Shown here: positions 41,728 to 56,311 of the stretch, piece after piece
Layout of the letters: every line of letters begins with the position of its first letter
Numbering within the stretch: position 1 is the stretch's first letter
Origin: Cystobasidiopsis lactophilus
Lineage: Eukaryota > Basidiomycota > Agaricostilbomycetes > Agaricostilbales > Chionosphaeraceae
Direction: 5' to 3'
DNA length: 64,000 nucleotides
Assembly: GCA_001599975.1 (NCBI GenBank)
Contig: BCIO01000002.1
Coordinates: 2,243,883 to 2,307,882, forward strand
Position numbers and translations under genes: made by a program
The notes under the pieces: generated by a model
Told to the model about the DNA's origin: nothing
The model's database searches: none
What the model saw: only the letters and a program-made list of their open reading frames with translations

Positions 41728-43102
41728 TCACCACAATCGGCGAGGTTCATCAACAGAGACAATGAAGGGCTCTGGGCCAGCGGAGGTTTCGTGTTCGTTC
41801 CAAGATTCGAGGGAGGTGCCGATTGTTGTAATGCTGTCCGACGTCATGTCCTCCAGCGCACTGGACTCGAGCGATGTTTCGGATTTGGAGGCAGCCAGGG
41901 GCAGTAGGACCGACTTGTTGGCCGTCGCGGGCGAAGGTGAGGAGCAGGGTTTGGGCGTCGGCGAGCCAGGCCGCGCCAGAGTCAGGAGCGATTTGATCTG
42001 AGATCCCGTCGTCTTCAACGAAGAGCCATCCGAGTTTGCAGAGACTGGGCGTTTGGAGAAGGTAAGAGCGGGGGTCGAGAGCGAGTGGCGGCGCCGAGGT
42101 GCCACCGGGCTGCCGTCGGCAGAGGGAACCGAATGGGAGAATAAGGCGCTCAAAGGGCGACGGGTGCTTGAAGTAGGTGTAGAAAGTTGCCTGGGCCGGA
42201 CAAGCTGATTGGGCGTAGCGAAAAAGGGTTCGGACGCTTCCAAGATGTTGGTCAGGTGCTTGGCGTCATCCTTCTCCTCCTCCAAGTCGTCACCCTCCAC
42301 CGGCAAGGTCTGCATATTGTCTGAGCTCTGTTTGTTCATCAAGCGCGTGGGCGGAGGACCTACATCTGCGCCTTTCAAGCTCTCCGTCCACTGTTCGATT
42401 TCCTCCTGCTTCGAGGCTCGCTTCGACTTGGCCAAGCCAAAAGAGAACCGCTTCTTCTTCTTTTGCACCAACACCACCGCACCAGCCACAGAGGGCAATT
42501 CCAAGTCGTTCGCATTCGGTTCTGACAGACCCCTCCTGGGCGCCGGCCTGGCAGACAGCTTCTCGTCGTTGTCGTGAAGCACGTCAAAACTCTGATAGTC
42601 GGCCCTTAGTCCAGGGTCAAGGGACAGGCGAGCTCTGTTGCCGAACAAGGGCGACGAGGGCGCGCTGGCGGGAAAGAAGGAGGCCGTCTGACGGTTTGAG
42701 AGTGACAAGCGCTTCTTGAGTTTTCGAGGGTCTCGTTGCTCCCGTTGAGGGCTCGGTGAAGCGGAGCGCGAAGACGAAGTCGCCGAAGTCGAGCTGCGAA
42801 ACGACAGCCGGCGCATGACATTGCCAAACAACGGACTCGCAGGTGCTGCGCTCCGAGAAGGCTCGAGATCGTTTAGTTGGAGCAGTGGCAGGCGCGGACT
42901 ATAGTCTGGGTGCTTGGACGCCAGCTCACGGCGGAGGTCAACGTAGGGGTCGGTCAAGGCGCCAGTGAGCTTTTCCCCAGAAAATGCACATCATCGTCAG
43001 TGGAGCTTCTTGAAGCTTTACGAGAAACCGAAGCGCGCTTACCTCGAGCTCCTCCAGGGAGGGCTGATCATCACATAAAAGCTCTACAAATCGGCTCGAC
43101 AT
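41728..43102 (-). CDS. Serine-rich, phospho-site-rich protein of unknown function
   Basis: Not recognised. Two exons (43043-43102 and 41728-42969) joined by a 73-nt intron give 433 residues. The first 20 residues (MSSRFVELLCDDQPSLEELE) and the start of exon 2 look ordered; the rest is predicted disordered. The motif SPLFGN followed by R and LS appears twice (about residues 62-75 and 107-120). Several basic sites of the RRxS type occur (RRLSF, RRHSL, KRFSF), which suggests basophilic kinase targets. The C-terminus (EPFIVSVDEPRRLW) is distinct. It is divergent from the chromate-transporter gene across 650 bp. An in-frame ATG 11 codons upstream (43135) is possible. Function unknown. Confidence 0.58.
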
Positions 43103-43752
43103 TGATAGGGGCGTAGGTGGTCGTAACGGTGGCAAAAGGACAGCTCCCGTAAAACCTTCTGGGGCTGTGAGGTTGGTCCCTGAGGTGCCCAGTCCGGCCT
43201 GAAATGCGTGTCCAGTCGTTATGTGTCGTTCGTCAATGCAGTCCAGCAGCAGAACCAGCCTGCTCTTCGACGGTGGAGAAAGAGAAGGACAAAAAGGGGT
43301 CGAAGCAATTTCGGGCGGGTGAACCTCTGTCGCGTGTCTGCGTGTCTGCCCAGAACCTTTTGGCTTTTTGTGCTCACTTTCGCTCAGCTTGCCCCTCTGT
43401 AAAAGGCCACGGGAGGGAAAGCTTTGAAGAAATTCACCGATCGACGCGTCTTTTGACCTTTAGAGTGCAGAGTTTGCCGCTCAGGAGCGGGTGGCAAAAT
43501 TCAAATGCCCGTGCAATGCGCATTGCAAGACGGGCAATCTCTCACCCTTAAAAGCGCGTCTGCAGTACCAAGCGTCGGTCCACAGATACAGAGCGAACTG
43601 CATTTGCCCTCCCGTCCGATGTCTTGGCAAAAGAACTTCAATGCCACTGTTGCCTGGCACGTTTTGACCTGCGTCGACGACGCTGCTCCACACCAACTAC
43701 TGGGCGAGCGCACGCAATCTGTACATATCCGTACGACTTACATGGGCAGCAA
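43103..43752. promoter_or_regulatory. Divergent promoter region
   Basis: This 650-bp gap separates the starts of the serine-rich gene (minus) and the chromate transporter (plus). Forward frames at 43500-43750 overlap the transporter's upstream leader, but none has family text before the ATG at 43753. Confidence 0.45.
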
Positions 43753-45518
43753 ATGCCAACCTTGCATCAGGAAGGCTCCCTTGTCGAGATCGTGAAGAGA
43801 TTTTGGTTCTTGGGTTTCACATGCTTTGGCGGGCCAGCGGCTCACATTCTGGTCCTCAGAAGAGGTGTGCGATCTTTTAGTGCTGTCTTGGACAATATGA
43901 ACAAGAATCCTTGGGCAGAGTTTGTGGAAAAGCACGGCTGGGTCGACGAAGCGACTTTCAATGATCTTTTCTCCATCGGCAATGCCTTGCCTGGTCCAGG
44001 ATCAACACAGGTGGCCTATAGTCTGGCTTTAATTCGAGGAGGCCCAATTGCCGCGTTGCTTGCCTTCTTCATATGGAGGTACGGCTAGCCACCGCTCTTG
44101 CAAGACGCCACCGATGCTGAAAGCCAGAACAGTCTACCGAGCGCCATTGGCATGGCAGTGCTTGGGTTTGCGATCCAGAAGATCCCTCAGTCGCTTCCAT
44201 CGATCTCTCTGGCATTGCTCACGGGCATGAACGCATCAGCTGTCGGACTAATCGCTTTGGCCGCTTACAAGCTGTCATCCTCGACCGCTAAGGACAATCT
44301 TACTCGAACTATCCTTTTCGGCTCGGCCAGCATATCTTTGTGCTACTCGTCTACTTGGCTATTCCCGGTTCTAGTCGCAAGCGGGGGTGCGATCAGCTTT
44401 GTTGCCAAGGATCAATCTATCCGAGCCCAAGCGGGACGCATGCACTACAGCTTGAAGCACCGCAAACCTTCGTCTCAGCCCAATGCGCCACTTCAAGTCG
44501 AACCGTTCGAAACACCGCTGGCAACTCTTCCTCGCGCAGCCGTACCACCAGCGCCTCCTAATGCTGATGGCCTGCGCCAGAGGTCAAATGCGACTATAGA
44601 AGAGCAGTCCCTCACAGCTCGACCTTCAGTGCCCACGGCTAGGTCCACCGACATGCGCCACCTGACTTCGTGGAAGACCAATCTCATCCTTCTGTGCATC
44701 TTTGTCGCGTCCATCGCCACTTTTCCCGCTGTCCGAGGAAGCCTTCGAGCCCCTCCGCGCAGCTTCAACTTCTTCACCAATATGTTTATTGCGGGTGGGC
44801 GTCACTTGTTAGCTCAAACTTGGCACTTCCGCTTATTGGGCTGTGCTCCCAGGATCTATCATATTCGGCGGCGGGCCTGTAGTTGTTCCTCTCTTGAAGG
44901 GCTATACGGTAGACAACGGATGGGTGTCTGCGCGGGACTTCCTGCTGGGCTTCTCCATCCTCCAAGCCTTTCCCGGGCCGAACTTCAACTTTGCCGGTAA
45001 GTCTTAAGCCTTGTCCGCTTGGACTTTCTCTTGACCTTTGAATACAGTCTATCTTGGAGTGCTGGCTGTGCCCTCGAACAGAGCGGCTGGCGCGGTCCTG
45101 GGCTATCTAGGTATGCTCGCTCTTTCGAAACCATAGAAGCGTGTAGCTAACATGCCTTGGGTAAGGCATCTTTGCGCCTGGGATAATCTTGAAGACTGCG
45201 CTGCTGCCTTACTACGCCAAGATCAGGCACCGTCCGACTGCTCGCCACATCCTCGCTGGCGTCAACGCAGCCGCCGTCGGCCTAATTTGGTCCGCTATCT
45301 ACAAGCTTTGGAATACGGCTGTAGTTACCAATCGTCAGACGGCGTCGCTTGACGTGCGCTCGCTAGATTCTGACCCTTTTTGGCTGGTGGTCAGCTCGGC
45401 CGCTTTCGTCCTCTGCGAGTTCTTCAACTTGATGCCGCCGCTCGCGGTTATTCTTGGCGCCGTCTTGGGCATCCTGTGGTGGGCAGTTCGGTTGGCACAG
45501 GGGCTAAGGGCGGAGTAG
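43753..45518 (+). CDS. Chromate ion transporter (CHR family), two-domain
   Basis: Members of the CHR family export or move chromate and possibly sulfate-like anions. Six exons (43753-43864, 43919-44078, 44133-44794, 44853-44996, 45048-45110, 45166-45518) give 497 residues. Both CHR halves are present. The N-half has FLGFTCFGGPAAHI, REFVEKHGWVDEATF and NALPGPGSTQVAY. The C-half has IIFGGGPVVVPLL, GWVSARDFLLGFSILQ and FPGPNFNFAVYLG. Each half has about five helices. The halves are joined by an unusually long hydrophilic loop (about residues 190-265, coded by 44410-44640). The first intron (43865-43918, 54 nt) has no stop, and removing it restores the conserved LRREFVEKHGW. It lies at the plasma or vacuolar membrane by inference. 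Confidence 0.87.
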
Positions 45519-45765
45519 TGAGCAATGTGGGGTGGAACGCGTGAAAGGACAGTGGTGGCAAAAGCTCGTTCGAGCTGGCGGCGCACTTTCCCCTGCCGGG
45601 GACTGATCTCATTCAGAACCAAACAAACAGCTAATCTTGTTGACCACGTTTGGAATTGAAGCCAGATGTCGAGTCACGAACAAATTTTTGGGCAGGCGGC
45701 CTGCCGCCTTGTTCCTCTCCAAACGCCATCGTAAACAGAATTGGTCTTCGGCCCGATAGAAAAGC

Positions 45766-47258
45766 ATGGCAGCGTTACAGAAGACTCTGTTCGCAGCAGC
45801 GAGCAGCACCTCGAAGCGCCTAATTCACTCGAGCAGAATGGCCCGCCTAGCGACTGAACTGGATGCCGATGCGTCCAAAGAGCACTCGCCCAAGAAGGTC
45901 CAGCCCGAGCAGCTCAAGCGTTCCAAGATGAACACGATAGACGTACGTTTGCGATCTTGAGCGCTCCATTCGAGAGAGCAAGGGGCAATGCTGAGCAAGT
46001 TCTCGTTTGTTGACTCAGTTCTCAAAACTGGCTATCGAAAAGACGGCGTCCCCTAAGACGGTGCCCGACGCCAAGGACTTGGTCTTTGGTCGCACCTTCA
46101 CCGACCATATGGTCGTCATCCCTTGGAACCACGAGAGCGGCTGGGCAGACCCCAAGATCATTCCCTACGGCCCGCTCGCCCTCGACCCTTCCTCCACCGT
46201 CTTCCACTACGCGCCCTGCTTGTTCGAGGGGCTAAAAGCTTACATCGACTCGAACGGCTCGACGAGGTTGTTCAGGCCGGACAAGAACATGGAGCGGATG
46301 AAAAAGTCAGCGGGCAGGCTCGCCTTTCCCGAGTTCAACGCCGACGCCGTCGTGGACTGCGTTAAGGAGTTGGTCAAGCTGGACAAGAAGTGGATCCCGA
46401 AGGAGGCCGGCCACTCGTTGTACCTGAGGCCCACCATGATCGGCACTCAAGCTGGGTTGGGCGTGGGCGCTTCGACCGACGTCTTGCTCTTTGTCATCGC
46501 GTCGCCTGTTGGACCCTACTACAAGACTGGTTTTAAGTGCGTTTCCATTTCTACCTAATCTTTGGAGGCTCAAAGAGAGATGGCTCGGCCACACAGACCC
46601 GTCAGCTTGCTCGCCTCGACCGAATACACCCGAGCTTTCCCAGGTGGCACTGGCGCCTACAAGCTCGGCGCGAACTATGCCTCTGGTGTTGTGCCCCAGA
46701 TGGAAGCTGCCGAAAAGGGCTATGCCCAGATCCTTTGGCTCCACGGCCCAGAACACTACCTCACCGAGGTCGGCACCATGAACCTGTTCGTTGTGCTTGA
46801 AGACAAGAATGGAGGTGTGTTTCCAACCTCTTCTTTCTGTTGTACCATCAAAAGTGACTAATCACCTTGAAAATGCAGTCACCGAACTCATCACGCCACC
46901 TTTGGAGGACCTGATTCTGCCCGGTGTCACCCGCGACTCCATCCTCACCCTGGCCAAGGAACACGAATCTGGCAAGACCAAGCTGGAAGGGCTTGCCGCC
47001 GATCTCAAGGTGTCGGAGAGGCACATCACCATGGACGAGCTATTGAAGGCGAAAGCGGACGGCCGCTTGAAGGAGGTCTTTGGTGCTGGCACCGCCGCCA
47101 TCGTCTCGCCCGTCAACAACATTGGCTACAAGGGCACAGATTACCCCATCCCCGTTGGCGAAGATGGGTTGGGCGATGTGGCGAGAGTGATGATTCGCGA
47201 GGTTGTGGGCAGGCAGTATGGCAAGATTGCGAGTGACTGGAGCGTCGTAGTGGACTAG
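45766..47258 (+). CDS. BAT1: Branched-chain amino-acid aminotransferase, mitochondrial
   Basis: This PLP enzyme performs the last step of valine, leucine and isoleucine synthesis and the first of their breakdown. Four exons (45766-45942, 46019-46536, 46597-46814, 46879-47258) give 430 residues, a typical length with presequence. The N-terminus (ALQKTLFAAASSTSKRLIHS) fits mitochondrial import. Family text includes GRTFTDHMVVIPW, YAPCLFEGLKAY, FRPDKNMERMKKSA, LYLRPTMIG, GGTGAYKLGANYA with the PLP-binding lysine, EVGTMNLFVV, LPGVTRDSIL and EVFGAGTAAIVSPV. A cytosolic form could start at Met 25. Introns are 76, 60 and 64 nt. It converges on PAB1, with 360 bp between stops. Confidence 0.94.
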
Positions 47259-47618
47259 ATTGTAGCCTTCCTCTTATTGCCTCATCTAGATTCTGGAATA
47301 AGATCAGTAGACTCTCCTCCGCTGATTGCCACCGTGTCTTCACATGATACATAGCTGAATGGTGGATGGCACATGGCGCTGTCCCAAATGAGAATTACTT
47401 TCGCGATCCAATTGCACAATAACCCGAGCCACGAGAAGCAGAAACGAGTCAGGGGAGGGTCGAAGAAGGAATACGACGCGGGCTGAAGGCAGATGGGAAA
47501 ATCGTCGACCGAGAAGAGGCGAGGAGGGACCAAACAGGACACAGAACAAAGGTCGCCTCCCTGTCTGAATGCCACCTATCCGGGAGACCACTTGTGCCCT
47601 CTGCCGACAAGAAGGCGC
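47259..47618. terminator. Shared 3' region of BAT1 and PAB1
   Basis: This 360-bp gap lies between two convergent genes and holds both 3' untranslated regions. No coding potential is seen. Confidence 0.4.
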
Positions 47619-50542
<2,924 letters not shown>

Positions 50543-53470
50543 CTAAAGAAGCATGGGTGCTGGCTGAGGCGAGCGAGCCGCGCTGGAAGCTGGCGTGCCA
50601 GACCCGTTGGTGGTCTCGACCTTGGCGCGTTTGGACGAATCGCTGGCGCCGCCGTCCGACGAGCCACGACTGTGCTTGCGAGGGGCGGCGAGGTCTGGGA
50701 CGGCTTGGCCAGCCAAAGCCATCAGGGTGGACGCGCCGTCCTCGTCGTTGCCCGTCGGTGTGCTGTTGGAGGATGAGCGAGAGGAGGCTTCAGTGGCGGG
50801 CGCAGTGGCGGCGGCCTGACGAGGAGCGCTGAGCGGGAGCGACGAAGCTGCCGTCGACGGCCCTGTCCCCGACAAAGGCGTGTTCACGCGAGACTTGCGA
50901 GGAGCCTTGTCCTTCTTTGCCTTTTCTTTGGCTGCCGGGAAAAGAGTGAGCCTGGAAGACCTAGCATGTAAAATTGGAAACTGACCGTCTCTCTGCGCTG
51001 CTGCAGCGGCTGCAGAAGTCGGCGAGATAAGATGGTCGTTGGCGTGGGACGAAGATGGGCGTGAGAGGGTGGGAGGCGGCAAGGTGTGCCCTGTCCGCGG
51101 CGAGATGCCGTTGGACGCGCCCAAAACTGGCGGCGGCGGGCCGTGGTGTTGGGATGAGCGATCATAAGCAAAGACAGATGGCGCGTGGTGGTCGCGATAC
51201 CCTAGAGCAGGTCGGCCTCGTTCCCACTCTTCACCTTGATGCCGCCGCTGCTGTTGCGTGTGCGAGGCCTCTAGCGACTGGAGGGGTGGGTATTCGCCGC
51301 GCAAGCTAGATCTGGGCGAAAGCGGGGGCGTCAATACCGGCCGAGAGGCAGGGAGGGCCCCGTGTCGGTGGTCATGCTCTTGCTTGGGCGGCATGCCTGG
51401 AAGCTGCGAGGTTCTTCGAAAGTTGGCGTGGTGATCGGCGTCGATGGAGTGTCTGGGCCCGCCGTTGGAGGCAGGGCGGGAGGACATGGAGCTGTGGGCG
51501 TAATCTGGGCGGTCGTAAGAATCGGAACGAGGTGGGTGCTGGCGATGGGAGGAAGGCGCCGCGGTAGGCTCGCCAAAGGCCACGCCCATAGACTGTGCTG
51601 GCCCGACGCTGCTACCATTCGCAATCTGCCAATTGTCGGAAGTTGGAGAGATGTCTTTGGGCTTGGGCGGCGGCGAGAGCGGAATGCCTCTTTGTCGAGC
51701 GGCTTCGATGTGATCCAGGCGGCGGCGGATGACTTCGTTCCTGGGGTCCAAATGCACGCTCCTGTTGTAGGCGTCGAGAGCGTCTGGCATTTGGTCGTTG
51801 CACGACTCGTACAGAGCGCCCAAGTTGTGCCAGATTTCGGACACGTAGGGGTTGATGCGAATGGCTCTTGAATACTGCAATCACAAACACAAACACGTCA
51901 GGTAAATGCAGACGGAGCATAGGGGGGAACCCACGGCATCCAGAGCATCGTGGAATTGGTTGATCTGGTAGTAGAGCACGCCGATGGAGCACCAAAACGC
52001 AGGGTTCTTGCCATCTCGATACACCGCTTGCTGGTAAGCCTCGTACGCCTTGCCATAATTGCCTCCAGCCATGTAAGCTCGCCCCAGCAAGTACCAGCTA
52101 AAAGGATCGTTCGAGTCTAAAGCCAGACTTCAGCACAACGTCTTCCGGCGAATATCGCGACGCAGACGCACCTTGCTCCAGAGACTTGGTGAGGATCATC
52201 ACGGACTTGTCAATGTCGTGGAAGGAAGCGCGCTCTCGCTGATAGAGGCCGCCGAGCTGTTGCAGTACTTTTGCGTGGTTCGGATTGGCGGCCAACACCC
52301 GGTCGTAGGCGTCCTTGGCCGAGTCGTACTCTTGCTGTTGCTCATAGACGTGGCCGATTTGGAACCAAATGTCGATTTCGGTCAGCGGCCGCGGCGGGTT
52401 GTGGAGGATGTACTTGAAGCATTGGAGCGAATCGGCCGAGTTCTTTTGCTGCTTGTAGATGATACCCAGCCTGAAGTAGATCTCGTTGGCCTTGTCAAAG
52501 TCTGTGGGAAGCAATCAAAAAAAGTAAAGATCTCAGCCACGCCTTCTTGGAACACCACCGAAATCTGATCTTACGTGGGTCGGTGGCGATGACGGACGCG
52601 AACGCTTCCTCGGCGTGCTCCAGGCTGCCATAGCGGTCGTACAGGATGCCGATGCCGTACCAGAGCTTGGGCTCGTTCTGCACAGCGGGTGGTCAGAAGA
52701 CGCTCCTCGAGCAAAAGGCATCATTGGGCGCAAAAACAACAACACACCTTTGCGTCCGGGATGTGCATGATTGCTTGCTGGTAGCACGCATACGCTTTCG
52801 GCAAGTCGTCAATCATGAGATAGCAGTGGCCCAAGGCGCCCCAGACCTCTCCCGCCTCTTCGTTGAGGTGCACGACCCGGGTGAAGTACTCGGCGGCCTC
52901 GACGAACTTTTCCTGCTGGCGGAGGATGTTGGCGGTCTGGGTGAGGGCGTCAATGTTGTAAGGGGAGTGGCGCAAGGCGGTCTCGTAGGCAGAAAGCGCG
53001 CGGGACCAGTCGCCCAGCGTTTCGGCCAGGCGGCCGGCTTGGACCCAGCAGGCCTCCGTCTCCTTGTCGAGCTTGGCCAGCGTCGGCGTCGAGAAAGCGG
53101 AAAGGCGGTGGTGGCCTGTGCCCAGGCCTAGCATCTGCGAGGCCTGCATGTTGCGCTCGTGGCCGAGCTGGAGAATGACCTGGACGGTCTGCGGCAAATT
53201 CTGGGAGGAGGGCGGCGGATGAGGCTGCTGCGGCTGCTGGGAGGAGGATGAGCCGTTGTGCTGCAGGCTCTGGCTCGTGCCAAAGCGCGTGCCATTGCCG
53301 GTGCTCGGTCCCGTGTAGCGCCGCTGGGGAGGGAGGGCAGAGGAGCCATTGGCGTGCGACATTGCTTGCTGCCCCTTGGCTGTCCCTTTCGGTGCGGGCG
53401 GCAGTCCTTGGTGGTCGCGCGGCAACAAGAGAGGGCCCAGCAGATGATTAACGGGGGCGGAAGGCTGCAC
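50543..53470 (-). CDS. SSN6: General transcriptional corepressor SSN6/CYC8
   Basis: SSN6 with TUP1 forms the global corepressor recruited by DNA-bound factors. Six exons (52748-53470, 52575-52677, 52172-52501, 51935-52116, 50986-51874, 50543-50931) give 871 residues. The N-terminus is Pro/Gln/Ser-rich. About ten TPRs run from residue 130 to 475 (LAETLGDWSRALSAYETALR, VWGALGHCYLMIDDLPKAY, LWYGIGILYDRYGSLEHAEE, IWFQIGHVYEQQQEYDSAKD, SWYLLGRAYMAGGNYGKAYE, FWCSIGVLYYQINQFHDALD, IWHNLGALYESCNDQMPDAL). A long disordered Ser/Pro tail ends the protein. Intron 5 (50932-50985, 54 nt) has no stop and could be retained. The start used is the first ATG; an alternative is Met 37 (MSHANGSSALPPQRRY) at 53362. 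Confidence 0.94.
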
Positions 53471-54769
53471 AGACGCTTGACTTCGGGGCGCTTCTCTTGT
53501 TTGAAGCGCTGCGTTTCTTCAAAGTCAATTGAGTGTCACCAGATCCCGCTGCCACACCCTCGCTTTTCAATCGGGCTCGTCACTGATTGATTGCGTCCAG
53601 ATCGTTGACAGCCGGTTTGCCACCAGACGGAGCGACGCAGTCGGAGGATGCGGGTCAAATCTCTCACAAGTGAGCGGCGCTGGGCCAAGGCTAACGTCCC
53701 TCTCTCTGCCTTTGGCCAATGCTTTCGTGATCGAGATCACTCTATATTCCTTACGAAACGGTTACTTTTTTTCCTCTCGTGTGCCTGATTTCTGCCTTGC
53801 CGTGGTCTATCAAGCGTGGATTAGGCTCCCCCTCCTTTTTGTGTCGTCGCTTGGCCTGGCCCGCTCCTGCTGGGCCATTTTTTCATCTAACTCATTGGCA
53901 AGCTTCGGATTTCCTTTTGTGGGCGTCATCATCATCCTGTCGTGTGGAAAGCAAATCTCGCAGACCTGGGCCTGTCTCTTCTCATGCTCGAGCTGCGCGG
54001 ATTCGTTGCTTGGGGATCTCCGAGTCGCTTTCCCGTTGCAGAGCACAGCCCAGATCTGGTGCCTTTTGTCGTCGGCACAACAACGCTCCGGAGATGGGCA
54101 AAGGGCTTGCTCGAGCCAGAGAGCCGCAAAATGTTTCACCTTACCCATCAACTCATGCCGGCCCGTCCACGTTGATTTACCCCACAGACCTCGGAGAAGG
54201 CGCATTCCTTATTTTATAAGCCTAGAACTGGGCCCAAAAACGCGTGCGGCCCTCATCAGCTCGGCTCACCGTCGTCAGATACGTGGCCTGCGAAGCTTCG
54301 GTTTAATTTAGCGTCCCATCTCCTCCTCCCTTGCGGGCTACGTCGGTCCGTCCTAAGCCTTTTTCGGCTATCGATCGTTGTGAAGCCCATGCGAGCTGAT
54401 AGCGCCAAAAAATCAAGGGGCACGCGTCCTTTCTCAATTCACGGGGATGTCATGTCGGAATGGGCCAGCCGACTCCTCTCGTCCGCAGTGCAAATGTCTG
54501 CTATTTCCAAACGCCTCCGGGCACAAGCTATCTTGGCACTGCTCGTCAGGCGAGAGGCCCCAAAACCGGGTTTCAATGCTTCAGAAAAGCAGTTCTGTTG
54601 GATGTGGCGTTGAATTGGCAAGGTTTGCCGCCTCGCTTCCGATGTGCTTGCCACAGCTTTTCTGCTTCGGGCAAGCTTTTCACTCATTCATGGAGAAAAG
54701 AGGGGCTTCTGCTATTGATTGAATACGGTTCTGCATTGCTTGCTTTGGCCATGGAGAGGACAATCGATT
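53471..54769 (-). promoter_or_regulatory. Long upstream region of SSN6
   Basis: This 1.3-kb stretch is the largest gap but one. A forward frame of 260 codons (53529-54311) is open, but it has no recognisable domain, no spliced partner and uneven codon use. I treat the stretch as the SSN6 promoter and long leader plus the 3' region of the small gene at 54770-55320. A long leader would suit a regulated corepressor gene. Confidence 0.4.
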
Positions 54770-55320
54770 TCATTTCATCAGTGTAAAACCCGAGCTGATG
54801 GTGGTGTGCTTCTGAATGTCCGGGTTCTCGTACGGTGTATCCTGGAGCAAGCCTTTGCGCTCGTAGACGAAGGCGATGAGGTCTTTGAGGGACTGCTCGG
54901 AGCGTAACGCTTGAAAGGCAGCTTCGTCCGTCTGTCCCCCGATCAACTTCATGAGATCTGCTTGCATTGAGATCAATAGTAGAGCAGGGGACGAACGTAG
55001 AGCTCAAAGATGAAGATCCGGCAGGGATCCTTGGTGTCTTGGGAGATGTGGAAGAAGGTGGTCCCTGTTGCTCTCTCTTTAATCTAGCGCCTCTTCTCGC
55101 TCGATTATAAAGATAGCGAGCACACCTGGATGCCTATCCGAATCGCCGGCCACCTTGCAGGCCTTGCACAGGGCCAGGCATTCCTCCAGGGTCTCTTCTC
55201 GACAAACCAGCTTTCCCCCACAACCGCAATTTAAGCCCCCTTGGAGTCAGGCGCGGGCGCAGGTGACCGGGCTCGACTCACAGTGGCGAAGAAGGTCACG
55301 GTGTCCAATGGAGGAGTCAT
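54770..55320 (-). CDS. Small ABM-domain-like protein (putative monooxygenase)
   Basis: Four exons (55282-55320, 55126-55210, 54997-55064, 54770-54946) give 122 residues. The pattern fits the dimeric alpha/beta-barrel of antibiotic-biosynthesis-monooxygenase (ABM, PF03992-type) proteins: a first strand VTFFATLVCREETLEECLAL, then GTTFFHISQDTKDPCRIFIF (second strand and turn), then FELYLIGGQTDEAAFQALRS with the aromatic/acidic FE-x-Y where the family has a similar E-x-W/Y. The end HTTISSGFTLMK is not typical. ABM proteins include quinol monooxygenases and heme-degrading enzymes, but many have no known reaction. The protein is cytosolic. The model depends on a 50-nt intron with a gttcgt donor (54947-54996). 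Family assignment is from pattern only. Confidence 0.6.
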
Positions 55321-55588
55321 GGCTGCAGCGAGTCAAGCCGCCATTTCATGGAGAAGGCAAGCCAAGAAGGGGGTGGATTGCCGAGGGAGTCATTTGCGGG
55401 AGAGGCATTCTCGTCCCGTTCGGTCAAGGCAATTGGGGGCAAGGGAGTCATAAGCCAAAGGTACAGAACACAGGGGGAGGGTGACGTGGCTTGGGGGAAT
55501 GAGTCAAAACGGAAAGCAGATAAGAAGCGGCGAACTCGTAAACAACAACAACCATCGCCTTTCCCCCTTCCCCAGCACGTTCTCATCT
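55321..55588. promoter_or_regulatory. Divergent promoter region
   Basis: This 268-bp gap separates the ABM-like gene (minus) and the unknown gene at 55589 (plus). The forward leader has a purine-rich part (55470-55560). No site assigned. Confidence 0.45.
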
Positions 55589-56204
55589 ATGGAGGCAACC
55601 ACCATGTTGACGTACCAGATCGAAGGCTTCAAGGCTTCCCGGGAGCACTACCGGTCCAAGCAGCTCAAGCTGTCCGCCTCCGACCGAGCCAAGTCCAAGT
55701 CCTCCAAGTCCTCTGCCTCCTCCCACCCCCGAGATGCCTCCTCCGCCTCGGTGCTCGCCAGCCACTCGAACGCCAAGGTGTCTAACCAAGAGGTGGCCGA
55801 AGCGACCAGCCTGATCCTCGACCTCGAACCCGCTTCCCGCCCTGCAATCTCCTCCAAGTCGTCGTCAGCGGGAACGGTGGCTAAGGCCCGGGAGGTCCTG
55901 CTGGTCAACTTGCCCAGGAAGCCCCATAAGAAGAGTAAGCTCCTGCCTCCTGTTCTTTGCCACCTCGCGAGCAAGAGCTTAGGAGAGTGCAACAGCCCTA
56001 TCGTCGGAATACGAAGTCATCTCGCTCGCCAAGGTCATCGCTCTGTCCGACTCGGTCCCTAACCTCCTGTCGCCTGCAACTACTACTACGGCTCAGGAGA
56101 ACGCGGAGGAGGAGGAGGATTGGGATAAGGTGGAGGACGAGTTCCCATTGTCGGCCGCCACCGAGAAGCTGGCTCCCAAGGCTTCGTACGCTTCTGTGCT
56201 CTAA
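55589..56204 (+). CDS. Small protein of unknown function
   Basis: Not recognised. Two exons (55589-55934 and 55996-56204) joined by a 61-nt intron give 184 residues. The N-terminus (MLTYQIEGFKASREHYRSKQ) looks helical. A Ser/Lys-rich stretch follows (KSKSSKSSASSH), then a possible structured part (SLILDLEPASRPAISSKSSS, AREVLLVNLPRKPHKK). An acidic segment (AQENAEEEEDWDKVEDEFP) precedes the end APKASYASVL. No membrane segment or signal peptide. The splice junction is phase 1 and well supported. It is followed by the NKAP gene on the same strand after 107 bp. The start may be Met 1 or Met 6. Confidence 0.55.
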
Positions 56205-56311
56205 TTCTGGACCTTCTCACCTGTAAAGACTCTTCACACGTAGCCCACTTGTTGTTGTAATCCCAGTTTCACGCTTCACATTGTAAAATCAATTCTTGGA
56301 CTCGAGCAGCG

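Noticed and set aside
53529-54311. 260-codon forward frame upstream of SSN6 as a protein gene
   Set aside because: Open but without family text, signal, splice partners or even codon use; kept only as an intergenic note.
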